From contig NC_044976.1 in assembly GCF_008728515.1 (NCBI RefSeq), forward strand, positions 212,599,467-212,663,466: 64,000 nt of DNA. Direction: 5' to 3'. A program made the translations under genes and the position numbers. Shown in pieces: positions 12,101 to 25,800 of the stretch. Source of the stretch: Papio anubis. Its lineage: Eukaryota > Chordata > Mammalia > Primates > Cercopithecidae. Under the pieces are notes generated by a model. The model was not told the origin of the DNA. It saw nothing but the letters and a program-made list of their open reading frames with translations, and made no database searches. The first letter of the stretch is position 1. Every line of letters starts with the position of its first letter.

Positions 12101-15100
12101 TATCAAAAATGCCATTTGTGTAGATGAGAAAACAGAAGATAAGGGAGAAGTGACTGATTCAAAAGCTCTGAGCTAAAAGTGGCAGCTCTGGGTCAGATCT
12201 TTCTAGCTCTACTATACATACTGACTGTAATTATCGTAACCAAGCAATCCTTAATTAGTTTCATATTATTGTAAGTATATCCTGGGCTGTACTGTATTTG
12301 CAGTTACTGAGGTATATAAATTGTATCTATTAGGCAGTGCCCCAGTGCATGTTTCCTGGTATGATACACAGGAAACATACACTTCCAAGAAACCATAAGC
12401 AGCATATGTTTCTTGTTTTATCTCATAATGCCAATCAGAACTATGAGCATATAGCTCATTAACTGCTTACTGAAACATAATATTTTCCTCATTGACAAAA
12501 TAATATTTTTAAAACTTAATAAAAATTAAAGTTGAATTATTATAAAATTGCTTTAGGCTTTCATTAGAAAATAAATTTGTAAAAATTTAGTTCTTAGAAG
12601 CATTTTATAAGGAGATACATTAATTGCTTAAAATAATGTAATTTACAAATGATAAGAATTCAGGCTGGGTGCGGTGGCTCATGCCTGTAATCCTCACAAT
12701 TTGGGAGGCTGAGGTGGGTGGATCACTTGAGGTCAGGAGTTCGAGACTAGCCTGACCAACATGGTGAAACCCTGTCTCTACTAAAAATACGAAATTAGCC
12801 GGGCATGGCAGTGCACATCTATAATCACAGCTACTTGGGAGGCTGATGCAGGATAATCACTTGAACTCAGACGGCAGAGGTTGCAGTGAGCCGAGATCGT
12901 GCCATTGCACTCCAGCCTGGGCAACAGAGTAAAACTCCGTCTTGGACCAAAAAAAAAAAAAAAAATAGAATTTATACTTTATGCATACAAATAGGTACAC
13001 AGAAGAGATGTATACCTCTGAGTGGTGAAATCCAGATGTAGTTAGTGGTTTTCTTTCTTCCATTACTGCTGCAGCGGAACTGAGAGCCCAATCTTTTATT
13101 AGATCTTTATGTTTTTCATTGATAATAGGCCTATTATAATCCTGATTGTCATCTACTCCAAACACCTAGAGGGAAAAATTATTTTATAAATGAAAATGAA
13201 AAGTCTGAGCACAAGATTAATATGTGAATAATATAATTAACTTCAGAGGCAAATAAAAATATTCTAAATTAATTTTAATAGTTAATTTCAAAACTAAGGA
13301 AAACTTCTTGAATCACAGTAACAGCTAATTGTGATAGCTGGAAAGGAAAGCAGGCAGACATAGCTTATGTGAAAGTAATTATCCTTTTTTCTTTTCTCTT
13401 TTTTTTTTTTTAGACAGAGTTTCACTCTTGCTGGCTAGAATACAATGGCCTGATCTCGGCTCACCGCAAACTCCGCCTCCAGGGTTCAAGCGATTCTCCT
13501 GCCTCTGCCTCCCAAGCAGCTGGGATTACAGGCATGCGTCACCACACCTGGCTAATTTTGTATTTTTAGTAAAGACAAGGTTTTTCCATGTTGGTCAGGC
13601 TGGTCTCAAACTTCCAACCTCGGGTGATCCGCCCACCTTGGCCTCCCAAACTGCTGGGATTACAGGCGTGAGCCAACGCGCCCGGCTGAAAGTAACTATC
13701 CTTTTTTTAACATTTAGCAAATGTCCTGTTTGATTAAAAAAAAAAGAAATATTCAAGACATATTTTACTTGTTAAAAGATGTAATACGCCGGGCGCGGTG
13801 GCACACACCTGTAATCCCAGCATTTTGGGAGGCCGAGGTGAGCAGATCACTTGAGGTCAGGAGTTCCAGACCAGCCTGGCCAACATGGTGAAACCCTGTT
13901 TCTACTAAAAATACAACAATTAGCTGGTACCACGCGCTTGTAGTCCCAGCTACTTGGGAGGCTGAGGCAAGAAAATAGCTTGAACCCAGGAGGCGGAGGT
14001 TACAGTGAGCTGAGATCAGGCCAATGCATTCCAGCCTGGGCGAAAAAGTGAGACCCTGTTTAAAAAAAAAAAAAAAAGATTTAATAATGTTGTTAAACAC
14101 TACAATAATGCAAAGAGTATCTCTTCCGTTTCTTTTCAGCTTCTTTGCTCTATTATTTTTGTGATACCTGTTGGAAAACTATGAACATGTGGCTCATTTT
14201 ATCTGTTCCTTCCCCATCAAGTGTTTACCATTTACATATCTGAGTTACAGTTACACATATAATTTTCTAAGATGCCATTTTATTATATAATTGCAACATA
14301 GTGGATAGCATAATTTTCAAACTGTATTTGCCTAACAATCACTTAAAGACCTTTGTTTGAAATGCAGATTCCAGGCGTATTCAAGATTAACTGCTTCAAA
14401 AAGCAAGTTGTCAATGTCCAACACTTTTGAAAAGTTCTAAATACAAAGACAGACAATGGTGTGCTTTTCTTTTATGGGCAGGACCTAAGTCTTACTCATT
14501 TCCTGGCACATAATAGGCCCTGGATGTCGTAGAACAGATTGGAAAAATTTTAGGCATATAAATTTTAACATTCTATTCTGCTATTAAATCTCCACTTTGT
14601 TCCCAATTTTTATTCTTTATAGTTATTGTTTGTGGCTCTGATTATTACAATCTAGAAAAATATCATGTGTTTGAATGAGCAATTTGCAGACAGGATCTTT
14701 AGGATATAACCAGAGAGCCTTCATTTTCTATAAGGAGAAACTACCTCAGGCTCAACTGTTTTCTGGCATAAAGTTTTAATGGTCTTATAGTACAGCTATC
14801 TGATAAGCTCTGAAGTTCACATTTAGTGAAACAGATATCAGACTTTCTCATTCATTAAAACTTGAAAATTTTACCACTAGATGGCCTTATTACTTAATAT
14901 TTAATTCTAACATAACCATAATTGTCAAGAATTATGATTTAATATTCCTTGAACTCCTCAATATTTAAATTATCTTTGCTTTAGGAGCAAACAACATATT
15001 ATTTTAAATCAAATATGAATTTTAATCCATGGAAGCACAGTGCACACAAGGGAAAAAACAAAAACTGCTTAGTTTTGCTTAACATTAGGGTGACTTAATA

Positions 15101-18100
15101 GCAGTGAAAATTCCAGAGTATAACCTGTGTCCTCTACCTTTATCCCCCACGTGCACAGAAAGCAAATTATAGCTATTCAAGTTATTTGTGTCCGTCTTTA
15201 AAAATGTTAATCATTCCTAACTCAAGTCATTGAACTCCAATTTTACTGGTTTATTTCCTTATTTTATAATTACTAACAAAAATCTAACTCAAGTTTGAAA
15301 GTAAAAATAACCACATAAGTACTTGCATTTTTGCATCTCTTTGACATGTGATTTAGAAATTACCTTGAGTGGTTTTCTGATTAATATTTAATTCTAATCA
15401 ACACTAAAAACTTGATTTCCTCAAACATCTAAGTACCAGCAGTTTCCAATAAAATATCATGAACCTCTCTAAATCACTTCTGACACCACTTTGAAATGAC
15501 AACAAAAAACACACACAGAACTAATCCTGTGAGGAAGTGGAGCTGAAGTTAGACAGAAAATACTTGGATGACGCTCAACAGATTCCTTTTAAAGCATATA
15601 GAGACAGCTATACATACATTATTAAGTAACAATTATTTCTTCTCCAAACAAGTGGTAGGGCCTGACCTACTACGCTGTGGGGAAAGAAGCCTTCAAGTTT
15701 CACATCTGTTTTGATAATGTTTTGAAAAATTAATGATAGCAATGACTACCAGTCCAGATTGAAATCCGTATCTATTCGTTTCTTCGTCTAAGAAGAAAAA
15801 CATCCACTTGTGACAACTTTTATGTGAAAACAAAGATATAAATTTTATACTGTCTATATACTTAAAGTTAGTGTACTTTTCACACTTATAAAAGATACCT
15901 ACAATCTGAAAAAAAAGGGCTGATAATTGTACAGAACTTGAGAGCTCCTCAAAACCAAGACCAAGTATACTAGGTTCTCTCACTTTTCATTCTAGATTCT
16001 GGTCCTAGGTGATTTCACCTAGGAACATGCAAGGCTTCACTTCAATTACCAACTATAGATGTTGCTTACTGTCATCCCACCTGCTGGAAGGGGCTCAAAG
16101 ATATTTCTTTTTTTTTGAGATGGAGTCTTGCTCTGTTGCCCAGGCTGGAGTGCAGTGGTGCAATCTCGCCTCACTGCAAGCTCCACCTCCCGGGTTCACG
16201 CCATTCTCCTGCCTCAGTCTCCCAAGTAGCTGGGGTTACAGGCGCCCACCACCATGTCTGGCTAATTTTTTGTATTTTTAGTAGAGACAGGGTTTCACTG
16301 TGTTAGCCAGGATGGTCTCGATCTCCTGACCTCGGGATCCGCCCGCCTCGGCCTCCCAAAGTGCTGGGATTACAGGCGTGAGCCATGACGCCCGGCCTCA
16401 AAGGTATTTCAAACACAGTATCTCAGCTCTAGGCTCATGATTCTCTTCTCTGGTCTGGTCTCAATCAAAATCCCAAATATGTGATAGTACAAAATCCAGG
16501 TCTTTCATTCAGCTAGGAACTTCTGTAGGCTAGAAGTCCACAGTGGGGAAGGAGATGAGATACCTAATATTTATGCTTGCATCCCAAGTTTGTCAGTCTC
16601 TAATTCTTCCAGAGTAGGATCAAAGGCAGGCAAAATAGGACAGGAGTAGAAAACTTCCTTGTGAACTTGCACTTGCTCGCAGAGCTGTCTGGGCTTGGCA
16701 GACGTTTTACAGACAACTCGTTTGTACTGGGGGTAGGAAGTGGCTTTCATATGTTGTCTCCTACAGTTCCCCCGATCTGAGTAGACACATCTCTATTTGT
16801 GGAATGAGCCGTGACCCCTCCCCCATGGCCTCTAGGTTTGGGGTAAGAAGGCAGTACCTCCCTCCCTTTCCCACTCCAACAATCACGAAACAATCTTTTC
16901 TTCTGAATACATTTGTGGATTTGGCATTTCACATCCAAAGCTCAGTGGCTACTGTAAACAATTTTAACAACCTGTTATTGAGGAATGGCACTTACTCTCC
17001 GCAGGCAGGCTACTCAGCCAGTCACTGCAGGGGATTACAAAATCTATATGACGGTCTTTGCTTTTGAGGAGGTTAGGTCTAATAAAGGAGCTTATAAAAA
17101 GAAGAGGATGTCACCTGAAAGAACTATGCAGGAATATTCTGTAATTAAAACCAAATATCCATAAGAACCAAACTAGATTTTTAGATTTTAGTTTTAAGTT
17201 TAAAGAGACTAAACATTCTCCAGATAACGAACTCGTACAATACAAACCAAACCTATGAAAAGTTTGATTCTGATTTTTTTCACTAGCATATTATGATCAT
17301 AGTCATTATCATTTAAAAGCTCAGTCTGTGCAAAGAAAGTCCACAGTGTCCAATTCTGAAATCAGAATGGTGAGGATGGGGGATACAGGGTCAATTTTCG
17401 TGGTGATAAATATCCTACCTACTGAATATTTGCAGAGAGGTCAAAATTTACATTTAGTAACATCAGATACAGGAAGCTTGCTGATTGTGACAGAAAACAG
17501 AGATCACTGTGCACGAAGAGAAGTGCCGTGGGGTAAGATGTAGGCACAGAAATATAGTAATACAACATAGAGCAAAACAATTCAATAGCAATAGTGCTAA
17601 TTTATTAGCTTAAAAAATATCCAAATTAGTTGGAATTCAGAATTCATCTTTCCACAGAAATGAGAAATATAATGGCAGATTAAATACCTCACTTCTATAG
17701 TCTTATTTTAAAGTAACAACAGAATAACAGTATTGCATTAGTGTATCAATCACATCAAGGTGTCCAAGTAAAAATGTAGTCAAGTTTCAACCTCAGATAA
17801 CCAGAACATCTTTCTCCTCAATGAGCAAATGAGCAAAGACTTCTTGGGTAAGGAGAGCAGGGTCTCTGTTAGATCAAACCAACAGTAGAGGTCCCCATGG
17901 CCCATGAAAATAATTTAACACATAATTACTTTAAGAATTATGCAGAATTCTAGCCACTAGGGTCAAAGAACTAAATAAGGATGATTTAAGAGGAGAATTT
18001 ATTTTTGTAACTGTCCATGAAAATCTAATTTTACTTTTAAAAAGAAAAATCCCTTAAAATTCAATGGAATAAACTATTCTGAATATTAAACACTGTGATT

Positions 18101-19777
18101 TTTATCGCATATTTGTAATCAACTTTTAAATTTAAAATTCAGACAGAATTATTAGAAGAGCACAGAAAGGGAGCCAGGAGAGACATTTTATAATTTATCC
18201 TGGTACACAAATAAATATAAGTACACACACATTCATAGCAGTGTTACAACAGCCAAAGGAAGAAGCCACACAATTATCCATCTGCGGATGAATGGATGAA
18301 GAAAATGTGGTTTATGCACACAGTAAGATATTTATTCAGCCATAAAAAGGAATGAGCAGGGCGTGGTGGCTCATGCCTCACTTTGGGAGGTCGAGGTGGG
18401 TGGATCACCTGAGGTCAGGAGTTTGAGACCGGCCTAGCCAACATGGCGAAACCCCCTCTCTACTAAAAATACAAAAATTAGCCGGGCGTGGTGGCATATG
18501 CCTGCAGTCCCAGCTACTAGCGGGGCTGAGACAGGAGAATCGCTTGAGCCCGGGAGGTGGAGGTTACAGTGAGCTGAGATCACGCCACTGCACTCTAGCC
18601 TGGGCGGCAGAACAAGACCCTGTCTCAAAAAAAAAACCAAAAAAAAAAATTAAAAAAAAAAAAGAATGAAGAGCTGATACAGGTTACAACACATGTGAAC
18701 CTTGAAAACATTATTCCAGGTGAAAGTAGTTGGTCACAAAAGGTCACATATAGTATGATTCCATTTATATAAAATGTTCAGAATAAGCAAATCCATAGAG
18801 ACAAAAAGTGTGGGTACCAGGAGGCCGGGAGAGGAAGGAATGGGAAATGGCTGCTTAATGATGATGAGATTTTGTTTTGCAGTGATGAAAATGCCCTGAA
18901 ATTAAGATAGTGCTGATGGTTGCACTCCCTTGTGAATGTACTAAAAGCCACTGAATTGTACACTTTAAATGGCTAAAACAGTCAATTTTATATTATACGA
19001 ATTTTATCTCATATTTTCTTTAAATGGGACTCTGTTTTTTTTTTGTTTGTTTGTTTTTGGGACAGGGTCTCACTCTGTTGCCCAGGCTGGAGTGCAGTGG
19101 TGTGATCTCAGCTCACTGCAACCTCCACCTCCCGGGTTCAAGCAATTCTCCTGCCTCAGCCTCCCGAGTAGCGGGGATTACAGGCTCATGTCAGATGCTC
19201 TGCTATATTTTTTGTATTTTTAGTAGAGACGGGGTTTCACTGTGTTAGCCAGGATGGTCTTGATCTCCTGACCTTGTGATCTGCCTGCCTCGGCCTCCCA
19301 AAGTGCTGGGATTACAGGCGTGAGCCACCGCGCCCAGCCTCTATCTTCTTCCTTTGCTCCTCTGTCTGGGTGAAAACATGTTCTTAAATCTTTGTCTTCC
19401 CTCTTAACCTAACTTGTGTCCCTGATTCTCCCCACTCCTTAGAAGTCTTACATCCATAATCTCTTCCCTCCCATCCCTTCCTACATCTTTCTCAATTTGC
19501 TCTTTATTTAATATCTTCAAATTATACTTAGATCTCATTTAATGCCTCTAAAATTAAAATGTCCAATTTCTCTTCTCTTTATGGTTCATTCCCTTGTCAT
19601 GCATTTCCTCTTATAGTCTCTACAAGCTGGCTGTTCATCAATAATCATATTTCCCTTTTCTTGCCAAGCAGATTTTCCAGCTGGAAGCTGCCAGGTAGGT
19701 ATTGCTAGGAACTCAAAGGTAAGTCTAGTCTTTTTATCACAGCATCTCCCCAAAATTTATACATTTTTCTTCTAAGA

Positions 19778-19830
<53 letters not shown>

Positions 19831-22800
19831 CATCCATCCATCTTTGCAGCTTTCATACTTAATATTACAAAGCTAAGTTTATAATACATAGAAGGTTTTA
19901 AACTATGTATTTTAACAAGTTATTTTGGAATCAAGATATAAACTAGTTTCAGCATATAAAAATGCAGAAAAATTTCTTTGTGGGGCCCCGGTTGGATTTA
20001 ATCAATCTATAAATTCATTGAAATAAATTAGCCAATATACAATGAATCATATACAAATGCTAACAAATGAAAAAGCAGGTCACAAATTTTTCTTTCTCAT
20101 TCATTCACATTCAAAAGATATTTATTGAGTGTCTATTACATGCCAGACACTGTTCTAGACACAAGGGAAACAGATGTGAACAAGACAAATAACATCATCT
20201 TAGAGTAGACAAACAGAAAATAAACCAGATGGAAGTGAGTTCTATAAAGAAAACAGAACACGGTAATCTGATGGAGAGATATAAGCAGTGAATGATGGAG
20301 CTACTTTAAATACAGTGGTGAGTAAAAGCCACTTGAAAGTGAATTATGAGATGAGTATAGAGTTTCCATTTTACAAGACAAAAAATTACAGAGATGGATG
20401 GTGGTGATGACTGTGCAACATCATAAATGTATTTAATAACACTAAACTCTACACTTAAAAATTGTTAAGATGATAAATTTTATGTTATATATATTTTCCA
20501 CAATAAAAAGATGGAAGGAATAAATAAAATGAATTATGAGAAGCTAGGCATGCCAAAAACACAAGGAAGAACTTATTAGATTGAGGGCACGGTAAATGGA
20601 AAGTTCCTCAAAGAGGAAAATAAACAGAATTTCATACAACAAGAGAGAAAGGAAAATGAGGGCAAACCTATTATGTTAGGCCTGTGACTGAATAAAAGGT
20701 GAGGGTTCCCTCGTGAAGCTTTGGAAATTAACATCGCAGAAGAGGGTTTCTCATACCTAGGAAGGAGGCGGCAGAGGTCAAGAAGGGTTGGGGAGAATTG
20801 ATCAGAGAAACCAAAAGTAAACTTTCCTGGTAGAAATTAAAAAGAAAAAGTTCTCAATATAGAAAAAATTGCTCAGTCAAAAATAAAAATGCTGACTCTT
20901 TTATCAAAGTCTTCTCCTGTTGTCCAAGGCGCTTATTTGATCTTCTACTCCTTGAGTTCCCATGCACATCTAATTTTCTATTTGAGTGGACTTTGGACAT
21001 CCTGCCTTTCTCTGAGTTCTATGTGGCACTGTCTACATAGATTTTGATTCTAGTGTATCATCATTTCCCTGGGTCTTACTTGGATCTCATCTTAAATCTT
21101 GCTGTGACTTTCAGGGTTTGGAATATTTTCCTAGGGTCCAGGTCCTCAGCACCGACTTTCTTGAGCTGTTTGACTCACTTCTGTAAAGGTTCTTCCTCCC
21201 GTGTTTCTAGTTTTGTTACATGTCTCCTGGCTCTAGATTCTTCCCTACCAACTCTTGCCTATAGAACCAGCAGTGACCAGGCCCTATGAGGGAAGAAAAG
21301 ACGCTAATAAGAGGCTTTGTGGGGGAGATATATTGACACAATGAACAAGAATCAAAACTCGGGACAAGAAAAGTATCTGGCAGAGTTGTCTATGGTATGA
21401 AATTGATGAGAAGAAATATCGCTTTTAAGAAGATAGTTCCTCAAGCCCTCCACAATGATCAAGATTTTTTCTTGTTCATTTAATGTTTAGCTTTCTGTTC
21501 TTACCGCAAGTTTCTCCTATTTAGCTTAGGAGGCTAGGAAGTAACCCTGACAAGGTCCTCCTCTTGCCTCAGTGGTTATCTCTTTTGATGGAAGAGTGGA
21601 GAGAAGAAACTGGTACTGTGATGGGAAGGTAGTTATCAGAGAGGCCAAAGGAGAGAGGTTTTGGGAGAGATATTACTACTATGAGAGATAAATGCCTTTA
21701 GGCAGTCAACAGCACTTTCTTATAGTGTATTTCCATGTAAACTTGGATGTAAAACTTAAGAGGTCTTTATCAATATCAGGTATTTGTGTTAACATTTTAA
21801 AGGTGAATTTGATGACATGCATAAAATAAGGTGATCTATTGACAGAGACAGCCCCAAAATACAAACCCAAATGCTGTAATCTCATAACCTGGCGACAGAA
21901 AAAGAGGGTAGCTCACTATCTTTTAACTACTACCAGCACAGAAAAATAAGGAGACAGCAGTTTAATTTGGTCATCTCTTTAAAGAAACCCTATTTCAATG
22001 TTACGCAACTCTTTCCAAGGTAAGATGCGAATACATGGTTTGCTCATCTTCTTTAGACCAAGAATGACAATGTATTTTGGAGAAAAACTGAAAAGGCATA
22101 TTCTGTGCTCATCATAGTTAACATCATTGTATCATGTGATACTGTTGCTTACTGGCTTCTCTTCACTCTGCTTTTGATTCCAAGGTGCTACATATTCCTT
22201 TGGTTTTCTATTATTCCTGTTTGATACTTTCCAGTTTCCTTTGTTCACTTTTCTCCTTTGTCCATCAATGTTGGTGTTGCTGAGATTTTCATACTTTAGT
22301 TCCTCTCACCCTACACATTTTCTCTGATTGATCTCATCTCTTATTTTGTATTCAATTACTGCTATGGTTTGGATGTGGTTTGTCCCTGCCAAAACTCATG
22401 TAGAAGTTTAATTGAAAGTGTGACAGTGTTGGGAGGTGAGGCCTATGGGAGGTGTTTGTGTCAAAAAGGCAGATCTCTCATGAACATATTAATGCTGTCT
22501 TGTGAGTTCGTGTTCTCATGGGAATGGATTTGTTCCCTTCATAGTAGACTGCTATAAAGTGAGGCAGCCCCTCGTTTTGCCTTTTTGCGTATGTCCACTT
22601 CCCCTCTGACTTTCTCTACCATGTTTTGACCCAGCATGTAGCCCTTAACATAAGCCAGCCATATGTGCAGCTATGCTCTAGAATGTCCCAGCCTGCAGAA
22701 TTGTGAGCTAAATAAACCTCTTTTCTTTATGAGCTACCCAGTCTCAGATATAGTAACACAACACATACTAAGACAGCTGCCCTCTATTGTCTAATAATTC

Positions 22801-25800
22801 CCAGATTCCAAGATCTGGGCTATTTTTAGCCCAGACCTCTTACCTAAGATCTAGGCATTAGCTGATTGACTACTGGACATGACAGCAGCTTTTAGATTGC
22901 CTTCTGTGCTTCTGGCATTTCCAGTGTTCAATCCATACTTCACATTTCTGACAGTGACTTGACCATATCATTGCCCTACTTAAATGTTTTCAATGATTCC
23001 CCACTGCCTTTGGCATTAAAGTCCTTAGTATGATATATAAGGAACTTCAATACCAAGTCCAATCTCATCTCTTCAAAAGTAACTTGGTCCTCTGAACAAG
23101 TCATGTGTGCTCCTGTGCTTTCGAATAGGCTGTTCCATATTTCCGGAAAACTCTACCTAGCATGCCTGTTATGGGATTAATTACATATGTTTCACCACTA
23201 GCTCAGCTGGCAATATTTATTGAGGACGTTTTATATGCTGACACTAGGTTCCTACAGTGATGGAGTTTACATTTGTTTGTGTCTCTCTCCAATGGGAGTG
23301 GGGAGGCAAATGAATAAACAGTGAACTAGTGAAGCAGCAATAAAGTTTATGATTAAAATGAAACAAGTGGATGACAGTGACTACTTTTTTTTTTTTCACT
23401 GGATGACTAAAGACTTGTCTGAGGAAGGAATGTTCTCTGAGGCAGACCTGAGATCTCCTCTTGGAAGCTACTGGTAGCTTTCCTCCAACAACTTTATTTT
23501 TAAAGTCTTGGTTTTTGTCTGTGTATATCTATTCCAGTACACAGCCATTTCTTGAGGGAAAGAGCTCAGTCTTTTCATTATGAATCACCCTCTCCTAGAC
23601 ACAAAGCCTGACACATAGTTAATGTTGCATTAAAGTTGCTAAATAAACGAATCAATGAAATAGAACACATCTCAAATGATGACATGAAAAAGAAGAGTTA
23701 GACCACATGAACGTTTCCAGGACAAAAGAGCATTTAAGTTCAGACAAACAACAGCTGATGGCCCCAACTTCCATCCCACACACCCAAACTTCAAAATGGA
23801 GAAACTGGATGACAACACTCGTCCAAGCAACTTGATATGATGCCTGTATCTACTCCTATCCTCCCAAAGTGCTTTTTCTGCCTTCCTTCTGGCTGTTGTT
23901 GGTCTTTGTTTTCTTCATACCCACAGGTTACTTCATCTAACTCAGACATATGATTCCTGGTTCTACGCTTTTGTTTTCCCAGAGCCTGACTGTAATTAGC
24001 CCGAATTTGGCTTTGAGCTTTATGTGGATTCAAGCTAATGGAATCTTAGCTCTTTTTCTTTGGTAGTCACAAGATAATGTAGTGAGCTTTGTTCTTCCCA
24101 GCAATATGGTCTCAGCTTCATTTTCTGGTTTATACAAACTAAGAAAGTCTTTGAACTATGTACCTGGGCACCTACTATCATTACTCCTTTAAATGACTCC
24201 TGCTCTAAAGCCTTGGGTTTCTCGATCCATAGTGAGACCATGTAATTTGCTGTCAAAATGGACTCTGAGAATAAAAAATGATGCTTATGACAACTGTAGG
24301 CAACAGGTGTAAACCAGGTTTTGTGGCCACCCTCTCTATCCAGCAGTTTCCGAAGAGTTTCATCTGCTACAATGACTTCTTTCTTGGCCTTCTGCTACCC
24401 TGGTCAAGCTAGCCCCTCACACTGTCACTTCCACTGTGGTTTTATATTTGACTCTTTCAGTGCTGAAAGAACATTCTGGGATTTGTTAATACTTGATGTA
24501 GAGATTCAAATGTGGAAACTCCTAATAACAGTAATGATAAAGTAACACTTATACAGCAATATAATAAGATGGGTATTGTGATAAGCCTTTTATATGTTTT
24601 ACTGAATTCTTTTTATAATCTAGTGATACCTCCTCCGTTTCAGAGATAAAAGAAACTGAGGCTTAAAGAGGTTACTTTACCCAAGGGCACACACTAGCAC
24701 ATGCAAAGTTTATATTTAATCCCAGATCTGTCTGCTTACAAGTGTTCATGTTCTTAAATTGCACGCGCTCTCTGTCTGTCTGTCTCTCTCTCTATCTATA
24801 TATAAAACCCTTCACTGCAAAATAATCTTTTAATGGGAAAACATCAGCCATTATGATCAGTCATTAAGAAACACTAGATGTTTCTTAAACACTATACTTC
24901 TCTTATTAACAACTATAACATTGCTCACCTATTTCCCAGACAATGGGTCTCCAAAAGTTTGGAGTTGAGCAGCCCAGTGGTAAACTTTAAGCATGTACTC
25001 CACAATAAATGTATGCTTAGAAATTATACATACTCTTTTACAGTGTAGTAACAGATTTTATACATTATAGGGCACAATCCAAAATAAAAATTAAAAATAT
25101 GAAAATAAAAGTAAACATAATTTCTAATATTTTTCCTGTATCCCAAAGGGTTATCTTATCTTGCCCTCCTCCCTGAGAGGCCATTCCAGAAACTTATCAT
25201 CTAAATAAGTGCATCTCAAATGTTAATGTGCACGTTAGTCAACTGGAGATCTCATTTCTAATGTAGATTTTGACTTGGTATATATAGGATGGGCCTGAGA
25301 AACTGCATTTCTAACAAGCTTCCAAGTAATATTTATGCTGCTAACCCATGGAGCAGATTTGAGTAACAAGAATTCAAACAAAAGATTAATGTTAAGCCAA
25401 ACGGATACTGCTATTTTTCAAGAGGTAATATCAGGTTGGTACAAAAGTCACTGCGGTTCTTGCCATTGAAAGTAATGGCAAAAACCGCAGTGACTTTTGC
25501 AATTACCTTGATAGCGGATTCTAAAGTCAACCTTTCATGACCATTGGCAAAACTGAGAAAAATTACTTTTTAAACCATGCAACAATCCTTACACATACTA
25601 ACCAGTAATATCAAAGAACATACTTGAAATGTAGATAACCATCATGACTGGGCATATACTTGGCTAAACCAGTAAACTAAATCATAACCAACTGATTTTG
25701 TTTTCATATACTTCTATCACCAATGACAGCAGTGAATACAAATTAAGAAAAAATACAGACAAAGAACAAAGCTAAAATATGTATTTTCATCTGCTTCCAA

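Larger units (their letters stand above)
9730..13015 (-). other. CEP170: CEP170 intron between exons 13016-13165 and 9603-9729
   Basis: This 3,286-bp intron holds four Alus (10094-10388, 10500-10814, 11684-11980, 12663-12966) and a MIR-like stretch near 12110-12220. In 10815-11683 and 12221-12662 nothing further is recognised; both are AT-rich. Confidence 0.85.

Noticed and set aside
22369..22557. 62-codon frame in the MaLR LTR
   Set aside because: LTR sequence without any internal retroviral region next to it.
23791..24256. Two adjacent minus frames (80 and 73 codons) as a broken gene
   Set aside because: They are in different frames, match nothing I know and have no retro-copy signs such as an A-tail or target duplication.
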